Assembly (NCBI GenBank): GCA_008360955.1
Contig: LUCM01004803.1
Coordinates: forward strand, 1 to 64,000
Source: Fasciolopsis buskii
Taxonomy: Eukaryota > Platyhelminthes > Trematoda > Plagiorchiida > Fasciolidae
Direction: 5' to 3'
Length of the DNA: 64,000 bases
Both the position numbers and the translations under genes were made by a program. The stretch's first letter is position 1. The number at the start of each line of letters is the position of its first letter. Positions 25,200 through 37,700 of this stretch are shown piece after piece. Under the pieces are notes generated by a model. It worked only from the letters and a program-made list of their open reading frames with translations, did no database searches and was not told the origin of the DNA.

Positions 25200-25795
25200 A
25201 CGCTAGGGCAGATAGCTCGAAGAAGACTGACTAGCGCCATCAATAAGACATTTCATACATCCAGGCTTCGAATCCTGTTCAAATCCCTCCTACTGGTGTC
25301 ATTACCATTGAAAGACAAAGTCCCTGATTCTGCAGCCTTGTTTTGTGTTACTTCATTGACATGTTCCTGTAGCACAATACACATCGTCACCCGCCCAGGA
25401 TCTTGTCTGAACACATCTGTGAGCGTCATCCTGCGGGGTTGAGCACTGCAGCAATTAAGCCACCTAATAGTGCAGTCCTTTCACACCTAACACAGCTGAA
25501 ACACACCGTGAATGTGACGCACGCTTTCCGGACCCTGTACAAAGTCAGGGCACAGCAGTCCATGAGGGTAAAGTTTCGTGCCTTGAGCACAGCGGAAGCT
25601 GTCTCGATCCATCTACACAATCCTCCAATGTGCGCTGAAAAACAGTTTGTGGTTGCCCTTCAACTCCTCTGGCCCACTGTTCATCCCAAAGCAAACACTA
25701 GACCACAAAGCAATCAACAGAACACGTTCATCTGTTTTCGGGTTATGTTTGTAACACTGCAAATCCCTTCCCTATCCGTACTTTTATCTGACTAG
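25200..25795 (+). pseudogene. Penelope-like C-terminal linker and GIY-YIG endonuclease remnant
   Basis: The fragment starts with RRRLTSAINKTF (about 25210), continues through LKDKVPDSAALFCV (about 25310) and CSCSTIHIVTRP (about 25360), and ends in the open frame 25403-25795. The GIY-YIG motif is degraded: where the family has Y-I-G-R-T this copy has H-I-V-T-R. In active elements the endonuclease nicks target DNA for priming (family knowledge). The conserved HICERHPAGLS and VNVTHAFRTLYKV match the usual order after the motif. Confidence 0.8.
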
Positions 25796-28700
25796 TCCAA
25801 TCCCTCTTAAATTTTTTCTTTATATATTGTGATTTAATGGGATGAGTACGAATCACTGAAAACCAGCTTGTTTGCCAACTTGTTTCCCCACTGCGCTCAG
25901 TGAGGATTTTCAAGCATTCTTTAGACCATCAAAATACAGAGTGTAATAAATCGAAACAAATGAAACAAGTAAGTTTGCCAGGGAATTTTAGGAAGTCCGC
26001 TACGAACTGCTCCCGAATGGCGCAAATTTGGGTTACTTAGGAAATAGTCGAGTTCCTATAGATGTTTATGAGGTGGGGTAAAGAGCGGAAGTTCGAAAGC
26101 GTTCTGGCATGTAAACGGCATTTAGAAGGATAGCCATACGGAAGACGGGATGGGTCTGATATAATTTTCCGTCCAAGTTTTTTACACGTAAATAGATGCA
26201 TATCACGCAGTTCGGTACACACCTGTTTCAGTAGCACCAATAATACACTACTACTAGTTGACAAACCTCTACGAACGCTCAGGAAGTCTTTCTTTACTTA
26301 ACCAGCGAAAATGAGGGACGAATAATAGAGAAAAACCGAATAAAAATACCTTAGTAACCAAAAAGGAGATACTGTTTTCTTTAAACTGAAAAGCTCTCAG
26401 TCTTTTCATGTGAAAGGATAGTTTTCTCAGTTTCTTTATTTACTTGAGAATGTGAGTTAACCATCTCGAGTATTCATCGATTATAATTTCTAGATACATG
26501 ACGGAATCTGCCCTAGCTGATGTTTCCGTGACAATGAAAAGATAGCCAGGTGAGTGACCGGCCCGTAAAGATGTAAACAAACACTGAATGTATTCTGATA
26601 AATTAAGATTTAGACTAGAACGAACAGAAGAAAAGTTGTGGAGGTCCTCGGTTTCAGAATGACAGAGAGCAACATCACCATCGTATCTGACTAATGAGCT
26701 GACTACCTGGTTCTCAGCCTAACACGAACAAAATCATTTTGGGGTTTTTCTAAACAATCTGACTCTGCAAGTCTCGATTCGACAACTACTATAATTTAGA
26801 GGCTTGTAAAACACATAAGGAATAGATTTGATGTTCATTACCCTTGTGTACCTGATTCGGCACCACTTTGGAGGTAAAATGACTGTTCCCAATACTGACC
26901 TCTGTCCATAACAGTGCTATGGCTTACTCAGGTGGATAACAGACCTGAATTTGCTTCCGTATACAACCACAAAATTCGAATGATTTTAATTATTCCGTTC
27001 ATTTATGGAATCAACTTATCACTTTCTTGGAGGTCAGCCTGACATTCGCCGCTTTTAACGGCGCTGATAAAACTAGTCTTCAGACTTATTTTCAACCACG
27101 TACGAGCAATCCTCAGAACCCAAGTTCCAGTGCCCTAGTTCCCAAACGTCCTCGTATATAAATTGATTCATTTGCTCCGTCTTATGGAATTTAACCACCT
27201 TGTGACTAACTCCTAAGCGAAAAAGTGATTTTCTTTTACGAGTATCTAGTACCGCTTGTGGTGATCAAAATCTGCACTAATAATAATACTAAGATAACTG
27301 GCCATAACTGATCTGTTTCGTCTAACTACGTTACTCGAGAAGCGACCGGATTAGAGCCCTAGCTGTAATTTTTTTAACAGCTTTTTTACGAACCTCAGCA
27401 GTCTATCGGCCACTGATCTTGGTGCTTCACTAATCCACTATTTGTACCTGAAATTCGTAATGCCTAGTTATGTCAGCTCGATGCTCAACAATGGATTCCA
27501 GTGCCGGGGTATACTTCAACAATCGAAATTTAGATACACAGTCAAATCTCCCAAACAAGTTGTTTTTTTTGTTTCAGCCAAAAATTTCACAAATCACAGA
27601 TTATTTGTGAATACTAATGCCTTAGTAATACAGCCTTATTACTGCTAATTCTAGGTTACTAACACTTCGGACGTGGTCGATCGGCTTTTTCAAGATAAAT
27701 CAAGTCAAGACCGGTATCCCGTGTAGAGACCAGTTTCTCTAGTGCGTGAAGCCGTTAGTGTGACTGTAAAACCGGAAGCAAATAAGATACACGGTGTGTA
27801 TCTAATGTAAAGTTTCGTCCTATATCGTCAAAAGCTAAAGCGATGTAACTAAGGTTTTTCTAAGACCACGAATAAAATCATATTTTCTTCATGAATCCTC
27901 AGGGTTTCTCCCTTAGATTTTATTGAAAAATTCAGTTTTGACGTGCTGTGCGTTCCCTGCAGTGACAAGAGTAATAAGTTGCATGCTTTGCAGTGCCACT
28001 CACCAGTCCCAAAAGACAGGAGTAAGAAGAAGAGATGAAAGAAAAATAACATGTTCCGGATGACTTCAACTTCAAGTTATTTCGGTAATGCATATATTTT
28101 GTAATGTTTCTAGGACGTTCAACTTTGCGATTTTGTAGCTGGACAACAGGAAAAGAAGAAACTCGTCGTGAACTTAGTTATTTCCAAATGATTAAGGCCG
28201 GCACTTAGACCACTGGGTGAAGGAGCCATGAGGAGGAACAACTTGACGGTTGGAGGCTTCAGGCGGTCCAGCTACATCTGACAGTCAGTGTAAATGAAAT
28301 GTTCCACCTTCTAAAAATTTCCTGATTCTGTGCAGCTAGAAAGTAACTAACAAAAGGGAATGTTGAAACAAGGTTATGCTTTGTACGAATTCACCTAGAT
28401 CTTAAAGCTGCTGACCGAAAACTTCTTCATACAGGCTACAGTATCTGCCTTCGACTAAGTTGGACTATATGGTTAAAAAGTCAGTGAGCCAAAACGACTT
28501 AATCATAACCCAAGATATAAACATGGGGTTTAGAGAAACCACTTTTGCTAAAACATTGAATAAACAAATGATAAATGGGTTTTCACGGTTCATCTAGAAG
28601 CGGTTTGCCGCGTCCGTGCAGAGATGGGGCTCGTTAGACACTCCAATTTTATTTCAATTTTCAAGGATTATTTCATTGAGTGTAGTGTAGTAGCGAAATA

Positions 28701-30194
28701 GTGCCAAGTTAGTGATGCAAGCTCGGGTTTCCGGATTTCCAGTTTTAGACCCGAGACTTTACACACATTCGTATTTTGACATTTGATATGTCATGGGCAA
28801 CAGGATTCGAACTGCTTCTCTTTTGTTCATGGTTCCTTTGTTTTGTGGCAGGTTCAAATTCAGCTCGGATTCACGTAATGCATGCGTGTGAAACGAAAGA
28901 AACCAAGTCGGTGTCCTTGATGTGAATGTCATACACGTTGCAATTTACGCGCATACTATGTTATTATTCGTGGTGGTGAAAGAAGAATCCGCAGGATACT
29001 TGTCATTTTTGTAACGTTTTTATCCAGAGCAACGTATCATTGGTTGCAGTAATGGTAAGCGTAATAGTAACTGTAACAAAAACACTAGTAACACACTTAG
29101 TGAAGGCAGTAAATGGTATTGTCGATTTAACTCCGTTTACTTGCATGACTGATAACGGAACGGTACTGGGACCGCATTGCATTCGGCGGACTACTGCGAT
29201 TGTCCGCTTTGTTGTTTGCTGGCAACTGTTTATTCCGGTTTCTTTTCAATGACAAGTTTTATCATCCTATAAGCAGAAAATTGATTTAGTCTTTGGTAAC
29301 AACGGTGTATTGTGAGACGAATGCATTTCATTTTTTAGCCAATGTCAAATTGATGTCCGGCTTCCATCCAGTATATTCGTTCGGAGATTCGAAGCAATCG
29401 AGATTCGAAATTAACGCGCACAGTGTACAACAGCAGTTCACTTGCCGTTGGAGATCTTGTACTGCATATCCGGATACATTTATCTCAGAGGTTTCCTGTG
29501 TTGTTAGGTTAACTTCACCTCAGAATGTCTGCTGACACAGGGAAATAATTTGTCTCTCTGAAAAATGCACTCTTGATTGAATTATTGATAGCAGGTAAAA
29601 TATGGCTTCCCAATCACTTAAAAAGATAATGTGGGATAAATAAATAAGCATTTTGGAAACCTAGAAGCAAGCTGACTAAAAAATAATCAATGGCAACGGA
29701 ATCGTCTAGTCTTGCTAGTAAACTAGTGTAGGATCGTGATTGCAACGACATCTACCAATAGTTCTGTCGACACTCAAGGAGAATCTTCCATGCTGGAAGT
29801 CCGTGGTATTTATCATTCCCAGTTACAGTTGACCAAGTCCGTTAACTGAAATTCGTAACTGAATTAATGAGACAGTTATTTGTTGTAGATTGTTAAGGTT
29901 GGTTTTCGGACACCTGGTTGAAGTTGCTAATGAGATGTTTAGCTTCACTTTGCAAGTAACCTTAGTCATTCAGTTCTGACTGCAAAGAAAATCTGCTGTC
30001 TTTATTCATCTACGTCTTTTGAAAAACACTTGATTAAAATTTGTCAACGGCTACCCAATTTCTTTTAGACTAAGCGAATTTACCATTCGATCAACTCCAT
30101 TTAACCATTCAGTGGTCACCATTCATATAATCTTTCAGCTAAGTCGGTCTTACGTCAAAACTCCTCGGTCTGGATGTAAAACAGTCACACTTAC
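25796..30194 (-). other. Intron 1, part nearest exon 1
   Basis: No exon or transposon was recognised in these 4.4 kb, which end at the exon 1 donor GTAAGTGT (30194). Open frames such as 29040-29252 (+) and 29293-29535 (+) are short and unrecognised. Confidence 0.55.
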
Positions 30195-30573
30195 TTCCGT
30201 CCGAGTTCGTTTCCACACCAAAACCGTCGAATTTGTTCAGATGCCAGCTACCCTCGTATTTGGCACAACTGGTCAGGGACTCTTTAACACCGTAACGACC
30301 ACAAAATCCTGTTGTGAATGCCCCTCGGTAAATCCAACGGCCTTTTATCTGGACACCTTCTCCGTGGCGTTTTCCTTTCAGCCAAGTACCACAATAGATA
30401 TTTCCACTGGGCCATATATACACACCGCGAGATTCAAATCCCATATTCCATTCACCGGAGTATTCGCCCTGATTTTCCGGCCCGGTTGCAATCCCCAGCC
30501 CATGTGCCCTTCCTTCACACCACTCGCCAACGTAGCTGCCGCCGTCGCTAAAATCAAATCGACCACCTTCCAT
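30195..30573 (-). CDS. JPH: Junctophilin exon 1: N-terminus and MORN repeats I-V
   Basis: The ATG at 30573-30571 opens with [18 protein letters not shown], the typical junctophilin start. Residues 1-126 hold five MORN repeats beginning near Tyr14, Tyr38, Tyr60, Tyr82 and Tyr106, each with the Y-x-G-x-W/F core and a G-x-G turn. The exon ends at 30195, where the minus strand reads GGA-A then GTAAGTGT, a near-perfect donor, leaving phase 1. The frame stays open past the donor for 18 codons, but those residues do not resemble the family. MORN repeats bind acidic phospholipids of the plasma membrane (family knowledge). An AG lies seven bases before the ATG (CCGTCAG|CTAAATG) and could be a cis or spliced-leader acceptor, but its pyrimidine tract is weak. 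A 183-codon frame on the plus strand across this exon (30112-30663) is an antisense shadow. Confidence 0.95.
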
Positions 30574-31520
30574 TTAGCTGACGGTAGTAATGTTCGGTTG
30601 TTTACACACGCGATGTTCGAGCACAATTCTGAGTCAAAAATCTACGAGACGATGAACCTTTGATGATCGCGACAACGACGATTGCAATGCCGTCAAGTGA
30701 ATCAGCGTTCGAACGAGCCAAGGCATTATGTGACACACATTGAATCGCAGTGATCGAGAAGTGGAAGAAACTTGTAAGTTTCGTTAAGTGGACCTAAAAC
30801 CAGCGCACGAATCTGTACGAACCTGTCCAAGTCAGTGAATGAAAAGGGCACTATTCGAATGACCAGTGCACTCCCCAGTCTGAGCCCTATGGGGTCGATG
30901 ACTTTGAAACGAAAAAATCGTCACCGAATCACAGTACAATCAGGCATGCGCACTCCCAAAAGAAACGAATGGTCCGAAGGACACCTACGGTATGCTCTAA
31001 GGGACAGTTGATCAGATGCGTTCAGGCTCTACGGCAAAGGGAGACCCGTGGCACAAACCGACCGGTGCGTCAAAACGTACATTGTGCATGTCCATGCATG
31101 CTTTCAGTAACAAAATGAAAGTCTCACCGTCCAGTCTTGCTTGCGCATGTGTGATTACGCGTAGGCGGCTGGTTGTGTGTAAATTTCAATGTGAATGGGG
31201 TTATTTACTAGTTCGTTGGCCAGGGACGCAGTGGTCCCAGGCCGCGTTGTAGGTTGCTGGGATAGGCAATCGATCAAAATAGATAGTGACCCGCAAAGTG
31301 GGTTGGACCAAAGAATTTGAAAAAAACGCAACTGCTTCTCAGTATTCCCGGAAGCCTGATACAAAGAGAGCGCTGACTGTATTCAAAAGGTGGAGTTCAA
31401 AGAGGACCAAATGCAACAATCTTCTGTTTTGCCGAGGGGACGAATAACTATGAGCGGCATTTCCGCACACTTATGATGCTCTCTATGGTGTATGGGTGCA
31501 CCCGGAGAGAGGCAACAGTT
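30574..31520 (-). other. Upstream flank of junctophilin (5' UTR and promoter expected here)
   Basis: These 950 bp lie before the junctophilin start codon on the minus strand and contain more CG dinucleotides than the introns, for example around 30665-30720. No TATA box could be recognised. The transcription start and any upstream non-coding exon cannot be placed from sequence alone. Confidence 0.4.
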
Positions 31521-31618
31521 GCGGTAGCACAGTGGTTACCCAATCATGGGATTCTAAAGCGGCACAATTTCATGTAGGTGTGCGGTGTTGTTGTGCACAG
31601 TTGCTTGATCCCGACCGC
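31521..31618 (+). repeat. tRNA-like, SINE-like segment
   Basis: GCGGTAGCACAGTGGTTACCC (31521 on) contains an A-box-like TAGCACAGTGGT, and TGCTTGATCCCGACC (31602 on) contains a B-box-like sequence. The ends GCGGT (31521-31525) and ACCGC (31614-31618) are complementary, as in an acceptor stem. The boxes are about 80 bases apart, more than in a normal tRNA, so this is a derived element or a coincidence, not a functional tRNA. Confidence 0.3.
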
Positions 31619-31739
31619 GGTAAACGAGGGTCACGAATGGATACGTGCAGTTCGTTGCGCACACACACACTAACACATGATAAACACAGATACCATACGA
31701 CATTATTCGAAAGGTGTCGTGCGTAAGTTCCTCCCGCAA

Positions 31740-34700
31740 TATTTCTCCTGTGCAAGTCGGCCATGATTTGATTTGTTTGTTAGGGATACCTTAAAGTTTA
31801 GAGACGAGGACCGGTAGGTAGGTGACGGAGAGATTAACAGAGTCGATCGATCGGTTAGGCTATCGACTAGAAAAAACCTCTTGGTGGGTAACAATGAGAT
31901 ATCATACCTTATCTTGACCACAGGAAACACTCGGGAATGTGTACTGCGATAATCAATAGATTGATCGTTCCTGTTGGCCCTTCAGGCTGGTGCAGAAGGA
32001 AGCGTGGAAGCGCAAACAAATTCCATAGGGGAATAGAAATGCCCAAAGTCTCTCCAGTGACCTCTCGCTTCTTGGTCAATAAAAGAGAGTAAAGATAATT
32101 ATGTTGGCATTTTTTACTGCAAAAATTATGGGAAATAATGGTATTTTATACATTTTTGGTGATGTCATTGAGAAGTGAGTGAAGAGTGGGGAAACCTGGT
32201 GCTGATGATACCAAACTGGATTCAAAAAGACAGCTTCCCTAAACTTGATAAATAGGAATAAATGCCAACATCCCGTTGGAGGTGCATTTTGAGCGGCCTT
32301 TTACGGGATTTTTTAAGTGGTGCAGATTACAACCGTTTGGTGATAGTAAGAATGTTCGGTGGTATGTGTACAAGTACTTCTGCAGTTCCCTATCAGTCAC
32401 ATTATTTGCTACTCAAAAGATCCTTCGTCCATCGAAATAAACATTTACTAATTCATTGCACGCAAAACAGTATGCTTTTGTCAGAGACAAAAAGATAGCC
32501 GGAATTTGAAAACACTGGCCATAAAATATTCGGTCATAAGGCAAATCCCGTTTAAAATTATCTTACTGACTACAAGCCCCGATCCTACCCCCAGTCAGGC
32601 TGGTGGATGACCAACCATCACGCCCGATTATATCCTCATAATGGTTGTTAGATGCGGACACTCAGTGAGATTCTATTTTAAAAGTTACAAGACAACTATC
32701 ATCAAAATATTCTCATCACTTTATATTTGGTTTAATCTAATATAAGTACTGGTATTTATAGGGCTGACCACACTGCATGAATAGAAGTAAACTGCACACA
32801 GTTTGTCTTCTTAACCTGAGTTTGCATTAGGCAAACAAATCAAAACGTGATAGAACTCAGAGTGAAGCGTACTAAGCCGTCACTTGGCTCACTAAACTGA
32901 AGGTCTTTAATTGGGCAAGGGGTGATTGCCTGGACGTATTAAGGCCTGGGCACTAATTCAGTTTCAGTGGACTGAGGAACAAGCATTCCAACTTCATAAC
33001 TCAGCATAAACTGAAGTAATGGATATTGTAGATGTGGATTTCCAATGGCACATGTACATCTTCATCACTCAAATATCGATCGTAGGTCTGACTAGATGAA
33101 TGAAAATGTGTGGAAAAGCCTTCGGAACTCAGAACTTTATGATCCCCTAAGGCTTAAAGTAATTGCCCGAAATAACAAAAGAGGTCACGAACAACTTCCA
33201 CGCAAGCGTTTAACAAAATTTGTATCTTAAAGTCAGCAGTCAGCCATAGGCTTTTGTGTCACCTGCGAGCAGATATGCTAGGAATAAAGGCGGTATCCCA
33301 TTTAATCAGCATCGGTGTATCTCAAGCACGACGCAGTGAGAACCCATTAGGAAGAATAGAGTGAGTTTACAACAATTTGGCGATTTTGTTGCTATAACTA
33401 CGGCGTTCATAAATACTAATAATCAATGGGCCTGTCGCTGTTCGCCAGTATATTTTTAGTCATTTTTGTGTGGCTTCCCAAAACCCAAGCGTGAAACCAT
33501 TTTCATCCCAGGACAAGTAGTTTGGCAACTTCGACATGAATATCCCTTGTGTAGGTGGCTCATAAAAATTTCATCTCAGGACATCAAACCTATCTTGAGT
33601 AACCACAAGACTCAGGCTGTGGTACACCGTAGTTTGAACCACACTCTACAACCCGGCTTGATTTCACTAGATTTCGGCCAAGTGGGAACAAAGCCATGAT
33701 AATAGAGATAGCATGCTTATAAATTCTAGGGGAGTGTAACAAGGAACTACCCGCCAAAAAACATTTTTTTCCATCGTCTATTTTCTTAGAGTTATGGGGA
33801 GTAACTCTCTTACCACGGGGACAAATTTTCCCAGTCCATGTTTCTTATTTCGTTCTGCAGGAAAGTCGTCTCTAATTATCTGTTGACGGTGTCATTAACT
33901 TTGACGATTATAAAAAAGTGATGCAACTATTTTAGAGTTTCTCGCTGGATATTTCCATTTTGCTAGCATTTTCTGAAACAACAGATTCCATGTAATCTTC
34001 AACAAAGTTATTCGATCACTAGCTTAGTGTGATTGTTACAATGCTTCGAGGAACAGTTTACACTCTCCACTTTATTAAGCTATTATTCCCCATTGGTTAT
34101 ACACTGGCCGTTGAAGCATTTAAATATTATTCCACCCTTTGGGGACGTTTGGAAGAACTAATGGTAGCATTGTGCATCAGACGCTCGTCGTGAAATTTTA
34201 GCAGGAATGGAGATGCCTCGGTGAACACTATGAATATCCCATATGAAGCGTATGCGCATGACAGTATATTAGCTGCATAGGACGAATAACAAAAATGCAG
34301 ACTAAGTGAAGCTTTTAATCTGTTATTATCCCCTATTTGGCGGCAATAAAAGATTCGAGCTCATCATTCTACTGTCGCGAAAGGCATCGATGCACGATCA
34401 GCTCTGATGTAAATCGAGGTTCATCCAAAACGAGAAGTGCCTTGCCAATCCCAAGTAACTTAAAATATCCCTATTACTGCATAGTTAACTTCGATCCGTA
34501 AATAGGCATAAACGCTACCAGAATGTTTGACCGAATAAAAGCTTCTACCAAGCAATCACGGACACATCTTTAAATTATGAAATTATTGCAGTCATTTATG
34601 ATTTCATTTTCCAGGTCCTGATGAGCTCACCAAGTTCCCTCATGTTTAACTGACCTTGTTAGAAACTGCAAACAGATACAATAAGAGAAATCCACAAATA

Positions 34701-37700
34701 ATCTCGTGGTATTTACTAATGCTTATTAAAACTTAGTTATTGTTGGAATAGTAGTAAAGGGAATTTTGACATGAATTGCATTCGGCGATTTCTGCGCATT
34801 TGTCTACTTATCGCAACCTCATAAGGTAGATCTGACGGAGCAGACCACCAGGCTTTAGCTGGAAACACTGTGGGAGGAGCCCAGCCTGGAAGCCAATTAA
34901 ACTCTAGCTCAGAGTGCTCTGCGGAGAGTACTAAGTGCTGTCCTAGATTGCGTACATGTAAACCGTTTGAATGAAACTACAAAAAGATAGGCACCGAATG
35001 ACACAAGTGAGTTCAAAATCTGAATTTCCGACTAGCGTCAAAACAAGCGAAAACATTAAAGAATTTCAGGAAAGAACCCCCGTTTTTCGAAAGACGGTAT
35101 CGCAGCTCCAAAGGGCTGTTCGTTCCAGGACAGCTAACCCAATTTGTTTTTCATACTTTCTTTGGTCATCATGATATCGTTTATGATTGCTTGAGTTAGG
35201 AGTACATTCTGTATTTGAAGACATTTTTGATGGCACATGGACTGCAGCTTGTAGGTACACAAGGGTCAAAGATAAATGGGATCTTCCTGAAAGACTACTC
35301 CTGAAGTTGTATAAACCTTCGGGTCTCACTGAACACCATCGACTGTCGAATGGGGCTTAGTCAGCTTCTGTAGCACAAACATGGCCAGAAAGAGGGTGGT
35401 CAAATAAAACTCGGTGATGTTTATATCCTAGCCGAAGAACGACGTGTCATCGAGGATAGGAATTTGAATAAGCTACCGCTACCCCGGCGATTGACGAAAG
35501 TCAAGGTAGATTATGGGAAAGCGCCTGAAATGAGAACGTAGCACAACAATTTATTCGATATATGCACGAGGAGTTTGGGTCCGTCAGGTTAAGACCAGAC
35601 CTGTCCAAAGTTGCATGCGCTGTGCCATTGTATTATAAAATCTCTTCATCTGAAGGGACTCAGGTTACTGGGAACGTCAACCCAGGAATCTGAGCAAACA
35701 GTATGATTTCTCCAGACTAATCGACTACCAGCTGGATAGTTCATCCACCGGATCCAGTAAACATATTCGGGTCAGTGAAGAAAGTGTACAAGGAGAATGT
35801 CTCTGGTTTGGTGACGAAATCACCACGGAGTGAGTGTTGCCTCCAATCAACTTCAAATATAGGTTGTCTCCGTTAATTTCGGGTTCACACAGAACCGAAA
35901 TAGCACTCACTTCGTCCCAGTCTGTTGTTAGTTTTCAGTCAGTAGTAATACTGTTAGTTCCCTCTGAAATGGGAACTTCATTTATTCCCTAATAAAGCTC
36001 CGATCCCGGAAAGCTGCAGTGGTATTCCTCTAATTCCCATTATGGACGGTCTTAAGCTTGTCTTTCCTAAGTATTCCTTTTGTTCGGAAAATTAGAAAGC
36101 CAACTGATCGATTCTGTTACGCAGGCACCTACTATTCGCTGTAGAAACAGTGGCACAGCGACCGACATCTAATAGTGCAAAAAGCATTTTGCACGATCCA
36201 TCCATAATCGTTTTGTTTCGCCATCAAACAGAAATGGCTAACTTTGGCATGTTTTTCAAGTTAGAAAAATGAACATATCAGATGGCTTCAATAACGAATA
36301 TTCCAAGCGACTTACCTGTGCCCCTCCATGCGCTTGCAATTTTGTCAGTCGACTTCAGATTTTCTGGATCATAAAACCAGTCTTCATGAATGCATCAATT
36401 AATGTGGAACTACGTAATCACATAGTCTTCGGTACATTGTGCACACTGAAAACTTCATCTGTTTTGCCAAGAATAATTGGTAATTGTGTTGTACTTGATT
36501 GAAACCAGACTTAGGCTCTCTTTTTCCAGTGGAGACTGTGGCCAGAAGAATAACACATGACACTGGATTTTCCGGATTTATATAATTTTTTAAGTTCAGC
36601 TTCCAGAGAACTCATTTGTGAAGGAAGAAAGAATGCGGTCGTCATAAGTGGCTACCGCAGTCATAGATGAGTTCTCAGTAAGTAATCACCATATTCAGAT
36701 ACAAAGGAAACTCCAGGAAATGGCCATTACGACCGAATAGATTTTTAACCATTGGAATTATTAATCACTCGGCTAATCGTTTTGGGTGATAATTGATCCC
36801 TACGGCACATGATAATAGAGTATTAGCCAGTACAACTATATATGACTGAGTGTTATTTCCTTTACCCACGCGATACGAAATTGATAATACGGTGATCAGT
36901 TAATAGTTTTATCCTCCAAAACTAAGTTTTGCTGATGTGAAACAAATCCATATTCCAAGGAGGATTCTTCAATCCACTTAGCCTGGAACACGGACTCATT
37001 CATCCGTACTAATGCTACTGATCACAAGCCCGAATCGAATGCCAAGGACATTCGGATGCAATAACTATTTCCACGAACTGACAGGTCGTTAGGGAAGCAA
37101 AAGAAGAATGTCAGATAAAGTGGAAACGAGAAAACAGGTCGAGCAGACGATAATTGTACATAAATGTCTTCGGCATTCAATGTAGACCGTGCATATTCTG
37201 CTGATCATTCCTGTCTTCTTCTATGTATAGTCTCTCCGTGTATTCCACGGTATTCGCAATACATATTCGTTTATAACCCTAGGCTTGGTGGTCTAACTTA
37301 ATTCAAAGGGCCTTGATGTGGTCTTACCACTTTTAAAGACGGTTTGAACTGTATACTTATCAACTACTCATTTTTTATATAAGAAGGTCAGAAAGGTATT
37401 CGGTAAAACCATTCGTTTGCATCACAACTCATGCTTTCATTCTCAATATTTTCATGGTTTGATTTGTTCCTCTGATCACTTTATTTGTAGCCTTTGGTAA
37501 AATGTTGGACATCCAACCACTTGTTGGCTTCACAATACATCCATATCCGTTGTTCCAGTGACATATTTACTAATCAGATTTTAATTATTGAGCAGTTCTA
37601 TTAATTTCCGTTTGATCCAGACACCGACTGGAAGGAATCCGAAGGCCGCGTGTATTTGTCGTGCAACGTTCTGAAAGACACTTGAGGCTACGTGTCACAT

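Larger units (their letters stand above)
24274..25795 (+). mobile_element. Decayed Penelope-like retroelement (RT plus GIY-YIG)
   Basis: Translated fragments in shifting frames follow the order of a Penelope-like element protein. LPKIHKNGVPLKLIL (24276 on) is the usual first reverse-transcriptase motif. AKWLA and HSLKDTSELIDSV follow from 24348. Then come NGVVIGSRLGPLLADIF and HVDD (24763-24774), with His in place of the usual Tyr before the catalytic Asp pair, then EITFLDV (about 24875) and NLIRCLIIKAKRICAEN (about 25005). A GIY-YIG-like start, CSCSTIHIVTRP, lies near 25360, and the C-terminal AEAVSIHLHNPPMCAEKQFV and VVALQLLWP near 25587-25675. Stops and frameshifts (for example 24814, 24928) show it is dead. 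It lies in intron 1, antisense to junctophilin. The 5' end and any terminal repeats were not located. Confidence 0.88.
1025..30573 (-). other. JPH: Junctophilin gene span (5' part of gene; continues past left edge)
   Basis: Three exons on the minus strand join in frame with canonical GT..AG sites, giving the first 495 residues of a junctophilin. Junctophilins bridge the plasma membrane and the endoplasmic or sarcoplasmic reticulum. Their MORN repeats bind the plasma membrane and a C-terminal transmembrane helix anchors the ER side, holding voltage-gated calcium channels close to ER calcium-release channels. Exon phases agree: exon 1 ends one base into a codon that exon 2 completes (Ser127), and exon 2 ends two bases into a codon that exon 3 completes (Arg456). 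Exon 3 ends one base into the next codon. The divergent linker and membrane anchor must lie left of position 1. Invertebrates usually have a single junctophilin, against four in vertebrates, so no paralogue number is assigned. Confidence 0.93.

Noticed and set aside
30112..30663. 183-codon open frame on the plus strand
   Set aside because: It lies antisense across junctophilin exon 1, whose MORN-repeat coding is unmistakable. Its product has no recognisable features.
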